From: Desulfobacterales bacterium
Lineage (GTDB): Bacteria > Desulfobacterota > DSM-4660 > Desulfatiglandales > B25-G16
Length of the DNA stretch: 13,130 nucleotides
Direction: 5' to 3'
Assembly: GCA_013375335.1 (NCBI GenBank)
Contig: JABXJZ010000015.1
Span: forward strand, 1 to 13,130
Shown: piece by piece, positions 6,670 to 13,130 of the stretch
How the letters are laid out: the number at the start of each line of letters is the position of its first letter
Numbering within the stretch: the stretch's first letter is position 1
Translations under genes and position numbers: made by a program
Notes under the pieces: generated by a model
The model's input: only the letters and a program-made list of their open reading frames with translations
Told to the model about the DNA's origin: nothing
Databases searched by the model: none

Positions 6670-7836
6670 ATGAAAATTCACGAGTTTCAGGCAAAGGACC
6701 TCTTTCGCACCTTTGGCATACCGGTTCCATCAGGCAAAGTAGCTTATACACCGGGTCAGGCAGTAGAGGTAGCACAGGGGTTGCCTGGTCCTCCTTGGGT
6801 GGTCAAGGCCCAGATTCATGCTGGCGGGAGGGGAAAGGGTGGGGGAATAAGGGTGGCGAACAGCCCTCACGAGGTGGGGAAAGCGGCTGATGAGGTCCTC
6901 TCAAATCCTCTGATCACACCTCAGACCGGTCCCTCTGGTCAAAAGGTCCGACAGGTATTGGTAGAGGAGGGGCTGGATATTGAGAGAGAATTCTATCTCG
7001 GTATTGTGATTGATCGAAAGCTGGCATCCCCGGTAATGATCTTTAGCCAAGCAGGAGGAATGGAAATTGAAGAGGTCTCTTCTAAGCATCCGGAACTAGT
7101 CCTACTTGAAACCATAGACATTACCCAAGGATTTATGCCCTATCAGGCCAGGAATCTCTCCTACGCTATTGAGCCAATACCAGACAAAGAAGTACTCAAA
7201 GTGTTTTCAGCAATAACGAGCCAACTCTATAAGTTATTTATAACCAAGGACTGCTCCCTGGTTGAGATCAATCCCTTAGTTATTACCAAATCGGGCAAGC
7301 CGGTTGCATTGGATGCGAAGATCAACTTCGATGATAATGCCCTATTCAGGCAGAAAGAGGTAGCCCACCTCCACGATCCATATGAAATGGACGAGTTGGA
7401 GGTAAAGGCATCTCAGTATAATCTGAACTATATTAGGCTGGATGGCAACATTGGTGCTATGGTAAACGGGGCTGGTTTAGCAATGGCAACAATGGACCTA
7501 ATCAAACTGGCCGGGGCTGAACCAGCCAATTTCCTAGATGTCGGCGGTGGTGCAAGTGAGGAGATGGTCACTAACGGGCTAAAAATCATCCTCAGTGACG
7601 CGAGGGTCAAGGCAATCCTGATCAATATATTCGGTGGCATAATGAGATGTGATGTCCTGGCAAGGGGCGTGGTAAAGGCTGCCAAAGAGGTAGACATAAA
7701 GGTCCCCCTGATCGTTAGGTTAGAGGGAACAAATGTCGAGGAGGGAAGACAGATATTAAGGAATTCGGATCTTGATTTCTCAGTGGCGAAAGACATGGAA
7801 GAAGCTGCTCGGATGGTGGCGAGTCAAGTGAGTTGA
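6670..7836 (+). CDS. sucC: Succinyl-CoA synthetase beta subunit (ADP- or GDP-forming)
   Basis: Beta subunit of the enzyme that interconverts succinyl-CoA and succinate with synthesis of a nucleoside triphosphate. With ATG 6670 it has 388 residues, the same as E. coli SucC, and starts MKIHEFQAKDLF as the family does; GTG 6664 would add only two residues. An ATP-grasp domain (about 1-235) shows VVKAQIHAGGRGKGGG, IEREFYLG, and the metal/nucleotide segment VEINPLVI (198-205). The ligase domain shows DGNIGAMVNGAGLAMATMD, NFLDVGGGA, and NIFGGIMRCD (319-328). AGG lies 5 bases before the ATG. sucD follows after 34 bp. Malate-CoA ligase is a close relative, but the similarity here is to SucC. I cannot assign ADP or GDP preference. 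Confidence 0.95.
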   Translation: MKIHEFQAKDLFRTFGIPVPSGKVAYTPGQAVEVAQGLPGPPWVVKAQIHAGGRGKGGGIRVANSPHEVGKAADEVLSNPLITPQTGPSGQKVRQVLVEEGLDIEREFYLGIVIDRKLASPVMIFSQAGGMEIEEVSSKHPELVLLETIDITQGFMPYQARNLSYAIEPIPDKEVLKVFSAITSQLYKLFITKDCSLVEINPLVITKSGKPVALDAKINFDDNALFRQKEVAHLHDPYEMDELEVKASQYNLNYIRLDGNIGAMVNGAGLAMATMDLIKLAGAEPANFLDVGGGASEEMVTNGLKIILSDARVKAILINIFGGIMRCDVLARGVVKAAKEVDIKVPLIVRLEGTNVEEGRQILRNSDLDFSVAKDMEEAARMVASQVS

Positions 7837-7870
7837 TGTGCTGTGACGAAGGGAAGAACGGGGTGATCGG

Positions 7871-8767
7871 ATGAGTATCCTGATTGATGAGAATACAAAG
7901 GTCGTTGTCCAGGGAATTACAGGGAAAGAAGGGACATTCCACACAAGACAAATGTTGGCTTACGGCACCAATATCGTGGCTGGTGTAACACCTGGTAAAG
8001 GTGGCCAAACGGTTGAGGGCATACCGGTTTTGAATAGGATAAGGGATGCTGTGGATAGGTACGGTGCCAATGCCTCATGCATCTTCGTGCCACCCCCATT
8101 TGCCTCCGATGCCATATTCGAGGCTGCAGATGCAGGTATACATGTCATTGTCTGCATTACTGAAGGGATCCCCACCCTCGACATGGTCAAGACAGCTCAT
8201 TTTATTGGGAAGCACGGCAGTTTGCTGATCGGCCCAAACACTCCGGGGATTATTTCCCCAGGGAAGACAAAGGTAGGCATCATGCCAGGCCACATTCACA
8301 AACGGGGAGGTGTCGGGGTGATTTCAAGGAGCGGCACCCTCACCTATGAAGTTGTAGACCAGCTCACAAGAGTTGGATTAGGACAGTCTACCTGTATCGG
8401 TATAGGTGGCGACGCAATTGTTGGAACCTCCTTCATAGATCATTTAAGGTGGTTCAAAGAGGATAGGGAAACAAAGGGTGCCGTGCTCATTGGGGAAATA
8501 GGCGGTACGGCTGAGGAAGAGGCTGCGGAGTACATAGAGGAAGCATTTGATAAGCCTGTATTGGCCTTTATTGCTGGACAGACAGCGCCACCAGGAAGAA
8601 GGATGGGCCATGCGGGGGCCATAATTTCAGGGGGTAAGGGAAAGGCTGAGGATAAGATAAACTCCCTCAAATCTCATGGAATAACTGTAGTCCTCAACCT
8701 TGGGCAGCTGGGACAAATGGCCTTGGAGGTCTTCAAAGATTCCCGCACGTCACTTGCTAAAAATTGA
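7871..8767 (+). CDS. sucD: Succinyl-CoA synthetase alpha subunit
   Basis: Alpha subunit, carrying CoA and the catalytic phosphohistidine, partner of the SucC just upstream. It has 298 residues against 289 in E. coli. An N-terminal CoA-binding Rossmann domain shows VQGITGKEGTFHT (13-25). The middle shows PGHIHKRGGVGVISRSGTLTYE and GQSTCIGIGGD. GEIGGTAEEEAA (208-219) holds the conserved glutamate, and RMGHAGAII (244-252) contains the active-site H247. The loop that reads GPNCPG in the E. coli protein is GPNTPG here (T124). GGGGTGA lies 5 bases before the ATG. Together with an anaerobic 2-oxoacid oxidoreductase this would fit a TCA-type or reverse TCA flow, but the direction cannot be told. Confidence 0.95.
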   Translation: MSILIDENTKVVVQGITGKEGTFHTRQMLAYGTNIVAGVTPGKGGQTVEGIPVLNRIRDAVDRYGANASCIFVPPPFASDAIFEAADAGIHVIVCITEGIPTLDMVKTAHFIGKHGSLLIGPNTPGIISPGKTKVGIMPGHIHKRGGVGVISRSGTLTYEVVDQLTRVGLGQSTCIGIGGDAIVGTSFIDHLRWFKEDRETKGAVLIGEIGGTAEEEAAEYIEEAFDKPVLAFIAGQTAPPGRRMGHAGAIISGGKGKAEDKINSLKSHGITVVLNLGQLGQMALEVFKDSRTSLAKN

Positions 8768-8795
8768 TTGACTTGTCGGATTGAATCATTATAAA
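8768..8795 (+). promoter_or_regulatory. Sigma-70-type promoter of tatA
   Basis: TTGACT (8768-8773), 16 bases, TATAAA (8790-8795): five of six matches in each hexamer. It begins one base after the sucD stop and 62 bp before the tatA ATG. This suggests tatA is transcribed separately from sucCD, perhaps with read-through as well, since no terminator is visible between them. Confidence 0.6.
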
Positions 8796-8829
8796 AGAGT
8801 AGGAAATTGTTGAGCAGAGAGGTGTACGA

Positions 8830-9030
8830 ATGTTTGGTCTTGGCATGCCAGAATTGCTTATAATTCTGGTTATTGTCTTGATAATCTTTGGGGCCGGCAA
8901 GCTTCCTGAGATCGGGAGAGGTCTCGGTAGGGGAATAAAGAACTTTAAGCAGGCCACTTCCGAAAAGCCTGAAGAAATTCCCGCCGATACCAGCGATAAT
9001 GAGAAGGAAGTGGAAAAACTCGAAGAGTAG
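8830..9030 (+). CDS. tatA: Twin-arginine translocase subunit TatA/TatE family
   Basis: A 66-residue pore-forming component of the Tat pathway, which moves folded, often cofactor-loaded proteins across the inner membrane. Residues 6-21 form the single membrane helix (MPELLIILVIVLIIFG). The FG hinge at 20-21 leads into an amphipathic helix (KLPEIGRGLGRGIKNFKQA). After this comes a short acidic tail typical of TatA (EKPEEIPADTSDNEKEVEKLEE cut short here). Length and helix match TatA/TatE rather than TatB, which is longer and lacks the tidy LPEIGRGLG motif. GAGAGGTG precedes the ATG. TatC is not in the window. It has its own promoter and faces the convergent ssb with 15 bp between them. Confidence 0.93.
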   Translation: MFGLGMPELLIILVIVLIIFGAGKLPEIGRGLGRGIKNFKQATSEKPEEIPADTSDNEKEVEKLEE

Positions 9031-9045
9031 CCCGTCGCGGATTCT

Positions 9046-9462
9046 CTAGAATGGTATGTCGTCTTCAGGCAAGTCTACTGGCTCCTCCGGCGCAAAACGT
9101 TCCTCGACAGACACATCCTCTGCTGCCTTTGCTGCCCTATCAAGCATCTGCATTCGCTGGGCAATAATCTCCGTCGTATACCTTTTGTTACCGTCCCGGT
9201 CCTCCCAATCCCTTGTCTGTATTTTCCCCTCTATATAGACAAGACTCCCCTTGTGGAGATATTCACCACATCTTTCTCCCAGCTCTCTCCAGGCCACGAT
9301 CCTGTGCCACTCTGTCCTCTCTTCCTTCTCCCCTTCTTTACTCCTCCATTGTTCTGTTGTCGCCATTCTAAAGTTGGCAACAGCCGCACCGCTTGGTGTG
9401 TACCTTATTTCTGGGTCAGCACCAAGGTATCCTATTAACATTACCTTATTTAAACTCGCCAT
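9046..9462 (-). CDS. ssb: Single-stranded DNA-binding protein
   Basis: Binds single-stranded DNA during replication, recombination and repair. With ATG 9462 it has 138 residues; seven further codons are open upstream (to 9483) but the strong GGGGAGG site and the family N-terminus MASLNKVMLIGYLGADPEIRY favour the shorter form. The OB fold covers about 1-108 (VANFRMATTEQW, TEWHRIVAWRELGERC, GSLVYIEGKIQTRDW). A short linker and the acidic tip DLPEDDIPF, which binds partner proteins, follow. The linker is shorter than in E. coli (178 residues). It is the last gene of the minus-strand block and is separated from porC by the palindromic element. I see no clear promoter just upstream; several AT-rich -35-like hexamers lack a good -10. 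Confidence 0.95.
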   Translation of the reverse strand: MASLNKVMLIGYLGADPEIRYTPSGAAVANFRMATTEQWRSKEGEKEERTEWHRIVAWRELGERCGEYLHKGSLVYIEGKIQTRDWEDRDGNKRYTTEIIAQRMQMLDRAAKAAEDVSVEERFAPEEPVDLPEDDIPF

Positions 9463-9467
9463 ACCTA

Positions 9468-9474
9468 CCTCCCC
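9468..9474 (-). promoter_or_regulatory. Strong ribosome binding site setting the ssb start
   Basis: On the minus strand GGGGAGG lies 5 bases before ATG 9462. This argues for the 138-residue SSB over the 145-residue form. Confidence 0.75.
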
Positions 9475-9564
9475 ACTAAACAAAACTCACTCCGAGAAAC
9501 TTATCACAACAGACAAAATTTTCAACTCAAATCCCTTGGCGAGTATCGTAACGTCAAAGTGAAA

Positions 9565-9769
9565 GGTATGTGTATCTCTTTTTTTGCTTTATGCCCTTAA
9601 ACAAGGGGCTGTAGAGGGCCGTTTCAAAAATGGCCTATTTCCGACCAATCAATGGAATCCATTGCTAAACCCCCTATAGGCCATTTTGAAACGTTTCGGC
9701 GAGCTCACGTCGAGCCGGCCACTAGATTTAGCTATGTGAGGGCATAGCAAAAAAAGACATATACATACC
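9565..9769. repeat. Nested palindromic element (MITE-like), 205 bp
   Basis: Three inverted-repeat pairs are nested around one centre near 9657-9667. The outer arms are 9565-9597 and 9739-9769: both contain CTTTTTTTGCT (or its complement) and ATGCCCT, and 29 of 31 paired bases match with two extra T. The middle arms are 9620-9638 and 9676-9693, identical except for one extra A. The inner arms are CAATGGA (9650-9656) and TCCATTG (9658-9664). The outer arm on the right also folds on itself (GCTATG/CATAGC, 9731-9748). There is no open frame of protein character inside. The layout fits a small non-autonomous mobile element or a large intergenic palindrome; no target duplication is obvious at its ends (GAAA left, CAAC right). 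Confidence 0.6.
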
Positions 9770-9829
9770 CAACAATAGCCTTACAAATCAAAAGGTTATG
9801 TTTCACTATGGCGCGGCCCTGTCCTCTGT

Positions 9830-10378
9830 TCAGAACGATAACTCAGTCTCCTTAAGGGCCCTTCTAAATGCATTGACGTTTTTATCTCCTATCCGGCCAA
9901 ATCTTTCCCTTATGGGTCCAATCAGGGAATCAGGATTCACGATAGGATTAGCCTTTAATAGCGCACCGAGCATGGTGGTATTAGTAATAGGAACACCCAG
10001 TTCTTCAAAGGCAATCCTGTTTGCATCGACGACTGCGAGCTTGCATCTCAAGTTCAATTCCCTTTTTACCTCATCGGCTGTATGCTTCGTATTGGCAACC
10101 AGAACTCCACCGTCTTTCAAGCCTTCTGTGACATTCACGATTCGCAATATGGTGGGATCCAGTACCAGCACAAAATCGGGATTAGTAATATTTGTCCTGA
10201 GCCTTATCTGCTGATCATCCACTCTAAAAAAGGCAACCACTGGAGCTCCCCTTCTCTCCGGCCCGAAGCTCGGAAAGGCCTGACCGTATTTTCCCTCACT
10301 GATTGCTGCAAGGGCCAAGAGCTCTGCAGAGGTAACAGCACCCTGCCCACCCCTTCCGTGAAGCCTGATCTCTATCAT
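9830..10378 (-). CDS. porC: 2-oxoacid:ferredoxin oxidoreductase gamma subunit, PorC-like
   Basis: Gamma subunit of the pyruvate (or related 2-oxoacid):ferredoxin oxidoreductase family, which makes acyl-CoA, CO2 and reduced ferredoxin or runs in reverse. It has 182 residues, normal for a lone gamma subunit. It opens IEIRLHGRGGQGAVTSAELL and has QAFPSFGPERRGAPVVAF, the stretch typical of PorC (FPxxGxER.GAPvxAF). NPDFVLVLDPTIL, VDANRIAFEELGVPITNT and MLGALLKANPIV follow. This pattern favours pyruvate (PorC) over 2-oxoglutarate (KorC), though neither can be excluded. The alpha, beta and delta (ferredoxin) subunits, normally beside it, are not adjacent on either side. The ATG is clear; a GGGG stretch lies close upstream. 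Confidence 0.9.
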   Translation of the reverse strand: MIEIRLHGRGGQGAVTSAELLALAAISEGKYGQAFPSFGPERRGAPVVAFFRVDDQQIRLRTNITNPDFVLVLDPTILRIVNVTEGLKDGGVLVANTKHTADEVKRELNLRCKLAVVDANRIAFEELGVPITNTTMLGALLKANPIVNPDSLIGPIRERFGRIGDKNVNAFRRALKETELSF

Positions 10379-10427
10379 ACTAACCCCGCAAAAATAAAAA
10401 AATCCTCCTCCGCCAGGTCGTTGCCAT

Positions 10428-10456
10428 CTATTACTCCGTGATCAGTGGGTTGTCAA
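10428..10456 (-). promoter_or_regulatory. Candidate promoter of porC
   Basis: On the minus strand a perfect TTGACA (10456-10451) is followed after 17 bases by TAATAG (10433-10428). The -10 matches only 3 of 6 but the -35 and the spacing are ideal. It lies about 50 bp before the porC ATG and after the acuC stop, suggesting porC has its own transcript. Confidence 0.45.
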
Positions 10457-10543
10457 ATCTTTTATTTGCAGAAATTTCCCGCAAGTGCCTTTGTTTCCTG
10501 CTTATTCCCTAATCTCTATGAGGGCGAAATACCGAGAGAGCTC

Positions 10544-11659
10544 TCAGAGATGATGCCGTTTGATAAGGAATTTGATGGTTCTATCCACCTCCTGACGGAT
10601 TCTATCCTTTTCCGGTCCTGTAACTTTGTAGGGCCGGTCGTAAAGGCTACTTACCTCCATCTCAGGGCCAAACATCATCCCACCAACCAGACCAGCAAAT
10701 TCATCCCTCGGTTCAACACCGTTCAATATAGCCCAGGCCAGTGTCCAGCACCGAGCCGTCCGATAGATATCGTAACCACCTCCACCTGTGGCCAGGATCT
10801 TACCGCATAACCCCTTCAGTGCCCTGACAACCTCCGTATATGCGTTGTTGGTAAGCATGAGATCGGTTAGTGGATCGGATATCATTGAGTCCGCCCCTAA
10901 TTCGGCAACTAAGACGTCTGGCCTAAAGCGCTTGATAAGGGGCAGGACAATCGTGTAGAAAACCTCAAGATAAACCTCATCATCTGTCTTTGGAGGCAAG
11001 GGGATGTTTACCGTAAACCCCTCACCCTTTCCCTCTCCTGACTCCTCTGCAAATCCACTGTACGGATAGATATGTTTTCCGGACTCATGTATGGATATGA
11101 ACTGCACCCTTTCTTCGCTGTAAAACGCCTTCTGAACGCCATCTCCATGATGGGCATCGATATCCAAGTAGGTAATTTTCACCTCGCGATTGAGGGCCTC
11201 CTTAATGGCTATAACAATGTCATTGATGAAGCAAAATCCCGATGCTCGAGAAGGAAAGGCATGATGAAACCCCCCCAGAGGGTTAAAGATCACCTCAGCG
11301 TCTTTATCCAACAATTCAACCATTCCCTCCCAGGTTGCACCAGCGCATCTTCTGGACCAATCGTAGATGCCCCGGAGCGGTGGGTTGTCCTCCGTGCCGA
11401 TTCCAAATGAGAGCATCTCCGCGAATATCTCGCCCCGGCTGACACGCCGAAGCACCTCAAGGTAGTCTTCACTATGGGCAAGAAGAAGCTTATGCTGATC
11501 AAGGGGCGGAGGGTCTTTCAGGATCATACCTTGGTGATCCAATACCCCATAGCGGCGACAAAGCTCAAGGGCCTTCTGGGTCCGTTCTGGCTTAAAAGGA
11601 TGGTCAGGCCCGAAATCGTACTGTGCCAGTTCATGCGAATAGTAAAAGACGGAACGCAA
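10544..11659 (-). CDS. acuC: AcuC-type histone deacetylase family protein
   Basis: A 371-residue zinc-dependent deacetylase of the class I HDAC/AcuC family. In Bacillus, AcuC removes acetyl groups from acetyl-CoA synthetase and so reactivates it. Visible active-site parts are the histidine pair in GGFHHAF (H132, H133), the zinc ligands D168 and H170 in LDIDAHHGDGVQ, D257 in GADSMISDP, and Y296 in TGGGGYDIYRTARCW. It starts MRSVFYYSHELAQYDFGPDHPFKP, close to the AcuC N-terminus. The start codon is TTG, with AAGGAAGA 4 bases upstream; no ATG fits. The response regulator upstream ends 18 bp away in the same frame. No acetyl-CoA synthetase or acetyltransferase is in the window, so the substrate is unproven; related enzymes act on polyamines or other acetylated molecules. 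Confidence 0.9.
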   Translation of the reverse strand: MRSVFYYSHELAQYDFGPDHPFKPERTQKALELCRRYGVLDHQGMILKDPPPLDQHKLLLAHSEDYLEVLRRVSRGEIFAEMLSFGIGTEDNPPLRGIYDWSRRCAGATWEGMVELLDKDAEVIFNPLGGFHHAFPSRASGFCFINDIVIAIKEALNREVKITYLDIDAHHGDGVQKAFYSEERVQFISIHESGKHIYPYSGFAEESGEGKGEGFTVNIPLPPKTDDEVYLEVFYTIVLPLIKRFRPDVLVAELGADSMISDPLTDLMLTNNAYTEVVRALKGLCGKILATGGGGYDIYRTARCWTLAWAILNGVEPRDEFAGLVGGMMFGPEMEVSSLYDRPYKVTGPEKDRIRQEVDRTIKFLIKRHHL

Positions 11660-11663
11660 TTCA

Positions 11664-11671
11664 TCTTCCTT
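11664..11671 (-). promoter_or_regulatory. Ribosome binding site setting the TTG start of acuC
   Basis: AAGGAAGA on the minus strand sits 4 bases before TTG 11659, and the encoded N-terminus then matches the family. A nearby ATG at 11663-11661 is in another frame. Confidence 0.6.
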
Positions 11672-11677
11672 GTGCTG

Positions 11678-12058
11678 TTATTCGATTGAACCTTCTAATG
11701 TATCCCGGATCAATTCCTTCAGCTTACCGGCGTCAATGGGTTTGGTGAGATAGAGGTCGCAGCCGTATTTCTCTTTAACCTTAACATCCTTCGGTTCGGT
11801 TTTTGCCGTAAGCAAGATTATCTTCACCTTGCTCATCTCATCACCTCGCTTACGGACCTCCTTGCAGACATCCAAACCCGTCATCTTCGGCATAACCACA
11901 TCCAGAATCAACAGGTCAAACTCCTGTTGGTCCAACATCTCCAATGCCTCCTGCCCTCGAGTAGCTACTCTAACCTCATATCCTGAAGATGTAAGCAGCT
12001 CCTGCAGGGCCTCAAGCACCAATATGTCGTCATCAACTACCAGAATCCTATGAGACAT
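11678..12058 (-). CDS. Single-domain response regulator (CheY-like)
   Basis: A 126-residue receiver domain with no output domain, starting MSHRILVVDDD. The acidic pocket is complete: D9, D10 (in VVDDD), the phosphate acceptor D53 in DLLILDVVMPKMTGLD, T84 in ILLTAKT, and K106 in LTKPID. Ten more codons are open upstream, but GGGATGA lies 5 bases before ATG 12058. The kinase stop is 4 bp upstream, so the two are very likely a pair in one operon with acuC. Without an output domain it would act by protein contact, in a phosphorelay, or on the deacetylase. The partner is inferred from position only. Confidence 0.92.
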   Translation of the reverse strand: MSHRILVVDDDILVLEALQELLTSSGYEVRVATRGQEALEMLDQQEFDLLILDVVMPKMTGLDVCKEVRKRGDEMSKVKIILLTAKTEPKDVKVKEKYGCDLYLTKPIDAGKLKELIRDTLEGSIE

Positions 12059-12062
12059 TGTT

Positions 12063-13130
12063 TCATCCCGGTTCGTGGTTAATGCCACTTCTCTCGCCTC
12101 CAGCCAGGTAAACAGGCAGGCTTACGATAAATGTTGTGCCTTTATTCAATTCGCTCTTAACCTCGATCTTACCCTGATGGCTCTCCACAATCCGATAGCT
12201 AATGGAGAGCCCAAGGCCTATGCTCTTGGTAGAGACCTTTGTGGTAAAGAAAGGATTAAATATCTGTTCTATCTGTTCTGCCGGCATCCCTATGCCAGTA
12301 TCACTGACCCCGATTTCAACCTGCTGGCCTCTTTTACTGTGATTTGTTTGAATGGTCAACAGCTTTTGTGAGCTTTCCTCCATAGCATCCAGGGCGTTGG
12401 AGATAAGATTGAGGAGGACCTGTTCGATTTGATTCTTATCACCTAACACACGGGGCAAGCGCTCACGTAAGCTCAGTTCAACTTCTATTCCATGATTCAG
12501 CAACTGTTGTTGAGTGATCGCCAAAACTGACGATACAGCATTATTGACGTCCATGTCGGTAAATTCAAATTCCGCGTGTCGAGAGAACTCCTTGAGCATC
12601 TTCACAATCTTCTCGATCCTCCTATTGCATTCATTGAGTAGCTCAACCCTCTTTTTTAACACAGGACTATCCTCTGCCGCGGCGTCCAACAAATGGAGCA
12701 AGGTATCTGATGCCATGAGGGGATTGTTGATCTCATGGGCAACACCTGTTACAAGGTCCCCAAGGGCCCTCATCTTGACTGCCTGGATCAATTCCGCCTG
12801 AGTGGCGGACAATTTTTCAGAGAGCTTCTTTCTGGCAGTAATATCCTGAAACACCCCCATAGTGCCCACAACCTCACCGTATTCATCATATAGGAGGCTG
12901 TCAGAGGTCCTAATAGGGATAATTCTATCTCCAACCTTCATGTCGAACTCATAATCCCGTATACGCCCAAACTGCCTGAGTTTATCCATGATTCGACGTG
13001 CCTGGTCGATGCCGTCTTTATAGTAAAGAGATATATGTTTTCCAATAATCTGGTGGCCACGTAATCCGACAAGCTCCTTAAAGGCCCGGTTAACATAGGT
13101 TATATGCCCCTTGATGTCAGTGGTAACGAC
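12063..13130 (-). CDS. PAS-domain sensor histidine kinase (5' part outside window)
   Basis: The frame is open to the right edge, so the N-terminus is missing; 355 residues are visible. A PAS domain (visible residues 1-98) reads TTDIKGHITYVNRAFKELVG and ends GVFQDITARKK. Then come the dimerisation/phosphoacceptor helix with GVAHEINNPL (H132 of the visible part), the N box NLISNALDAM, the G1 box DTGIGMP, the F box NPFFTTK, and the G2 box GLGLSIS. This is a complete transmitter module with all ATP-binding motifs. No membrane segment is visible in this part, but the missing end could hold one. It sits 4 bp before the response regulator and is almost certainly its kinase. An ATG at 12989 lies inside the PAS domain and is not the true start. 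The signal is unknown. Confidence 0.93.
   Translation of the reverse strand, partial: VVTTDIKGHITYVNRAFKELVGLRGHQIIGKHISLYYKDGIDQARRIMDKLRQFGRIRDYEFDMKVGDRIIPIRTSDSLLYDEYGEVVGTMGVFQDITARKKLSEKLSATQAELIQAVKMRALGDLVTGVAHEINNPLMASDTLLHLLDAAAEDSPVLKKRVELLNECNRRIEKIVKMLKEFSRHAEFEFTDMDVNNAVSSVLAITQQQLLNHGIEVELSLRERLPRVLGDKNQIEQVLLNLISNALDAMEESSQKLLTIQTNHSKRGQQVEIGVSDTGIGMPAEQIEQIFNPFFTTKVSTKSIGLGLSISYRIVESHQGKIEVKSELNKGTTFIVSLPVYLAGGERSGINHEPG

Noticed and set aside
9036..9052. ATTCT-CT-AGAAT palindrome in the tatA/ssb convergent gap as a two-way terminator
   Set aside because: A 2-base loop and a 5-bp AT-rich stem overlapping the ssb stop codon cannot form a stable terminator.
9251..9562. Plus-strand ORFs opposite ssb
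   Set aside because: Antisense shadows of a clear SSB gene, with serine/leucine-rich low-information translations.
9565..9769. CRISPR array or tRNA in the structured porC-ssb gap
   Set aside because: There are no direct repeats with spacers and no cloverleaf; the structure is purely inverted repeats.

Overview
The window looks like a chromosomal stretch of a Gram-negative anaerobe. The best guess is a Desulfobacterota (old Deltaproteobacteria) lineage. This rests on a type II secretion secretin and ATPase, an NtrC-family regulator, a TatA protein, succinyl-CoA synthetase, and a pyruvate:ferredoxin-type oxidoreductase gamma subunit. The taxonomic call is inference from gene content and protein style; no marker gene settles it.

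Layout. From 1 to about 9030 all genes read on the + strand; from about 9046 to the end all read on the - strand. The two blocks converge between tatA and ssb with a 15-bp gap. Block 1 (1-4290) is a tightly packed run: the C-terminal part of a GspD secretin (cut by the left edge), GspE, a YidD-domain protein with an apparent export signal, and an exported TPR protein with a membrane-associated C-terminal part. Gaps are 13 bp or less, or genes overlap, so they are probably one operon; gspF is not there. Block 2 is a single NtrC-type regulator (4467-5834) whose receiver domain has lost its acidic pocket. Block 3 is a possible 37-aa ORF followed by a stand-alone Smr-domain gene. Block 4 is sucC-sucD, then tatA behind its own good promoter.

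On the - strand, reading right to left: a PAS histidine kinase (cut by the right edge), a single-domain response regulator, an AcuC-type deacetylase, a PorC-type oxidoreductase gamma subunit, a 205-bp nested palindromic element, and ssb. Kinase, regulator and deacetylase are spaced 4 and 18 bp apart and are probably co-transcribed.

The genes touch on protein export (gspDE, the YidD-like protein, tatA) and central carbon metabolism (sucCD, porC). AcuC-type enzymes are linked in other bacteria to acetyl-CoA synthetase control, so the kinase-regulator-deacetylase cluster may bear on acetyl-CoA metabolism, but that is inference. Points most worth a second look are the degenerate-receiver regulator, the exported YidD-like protein beside gspDE, the palindromic element next to an orphan porC, and the response regulator lying in the same frame as the deacetylase with only one stop codon between them.
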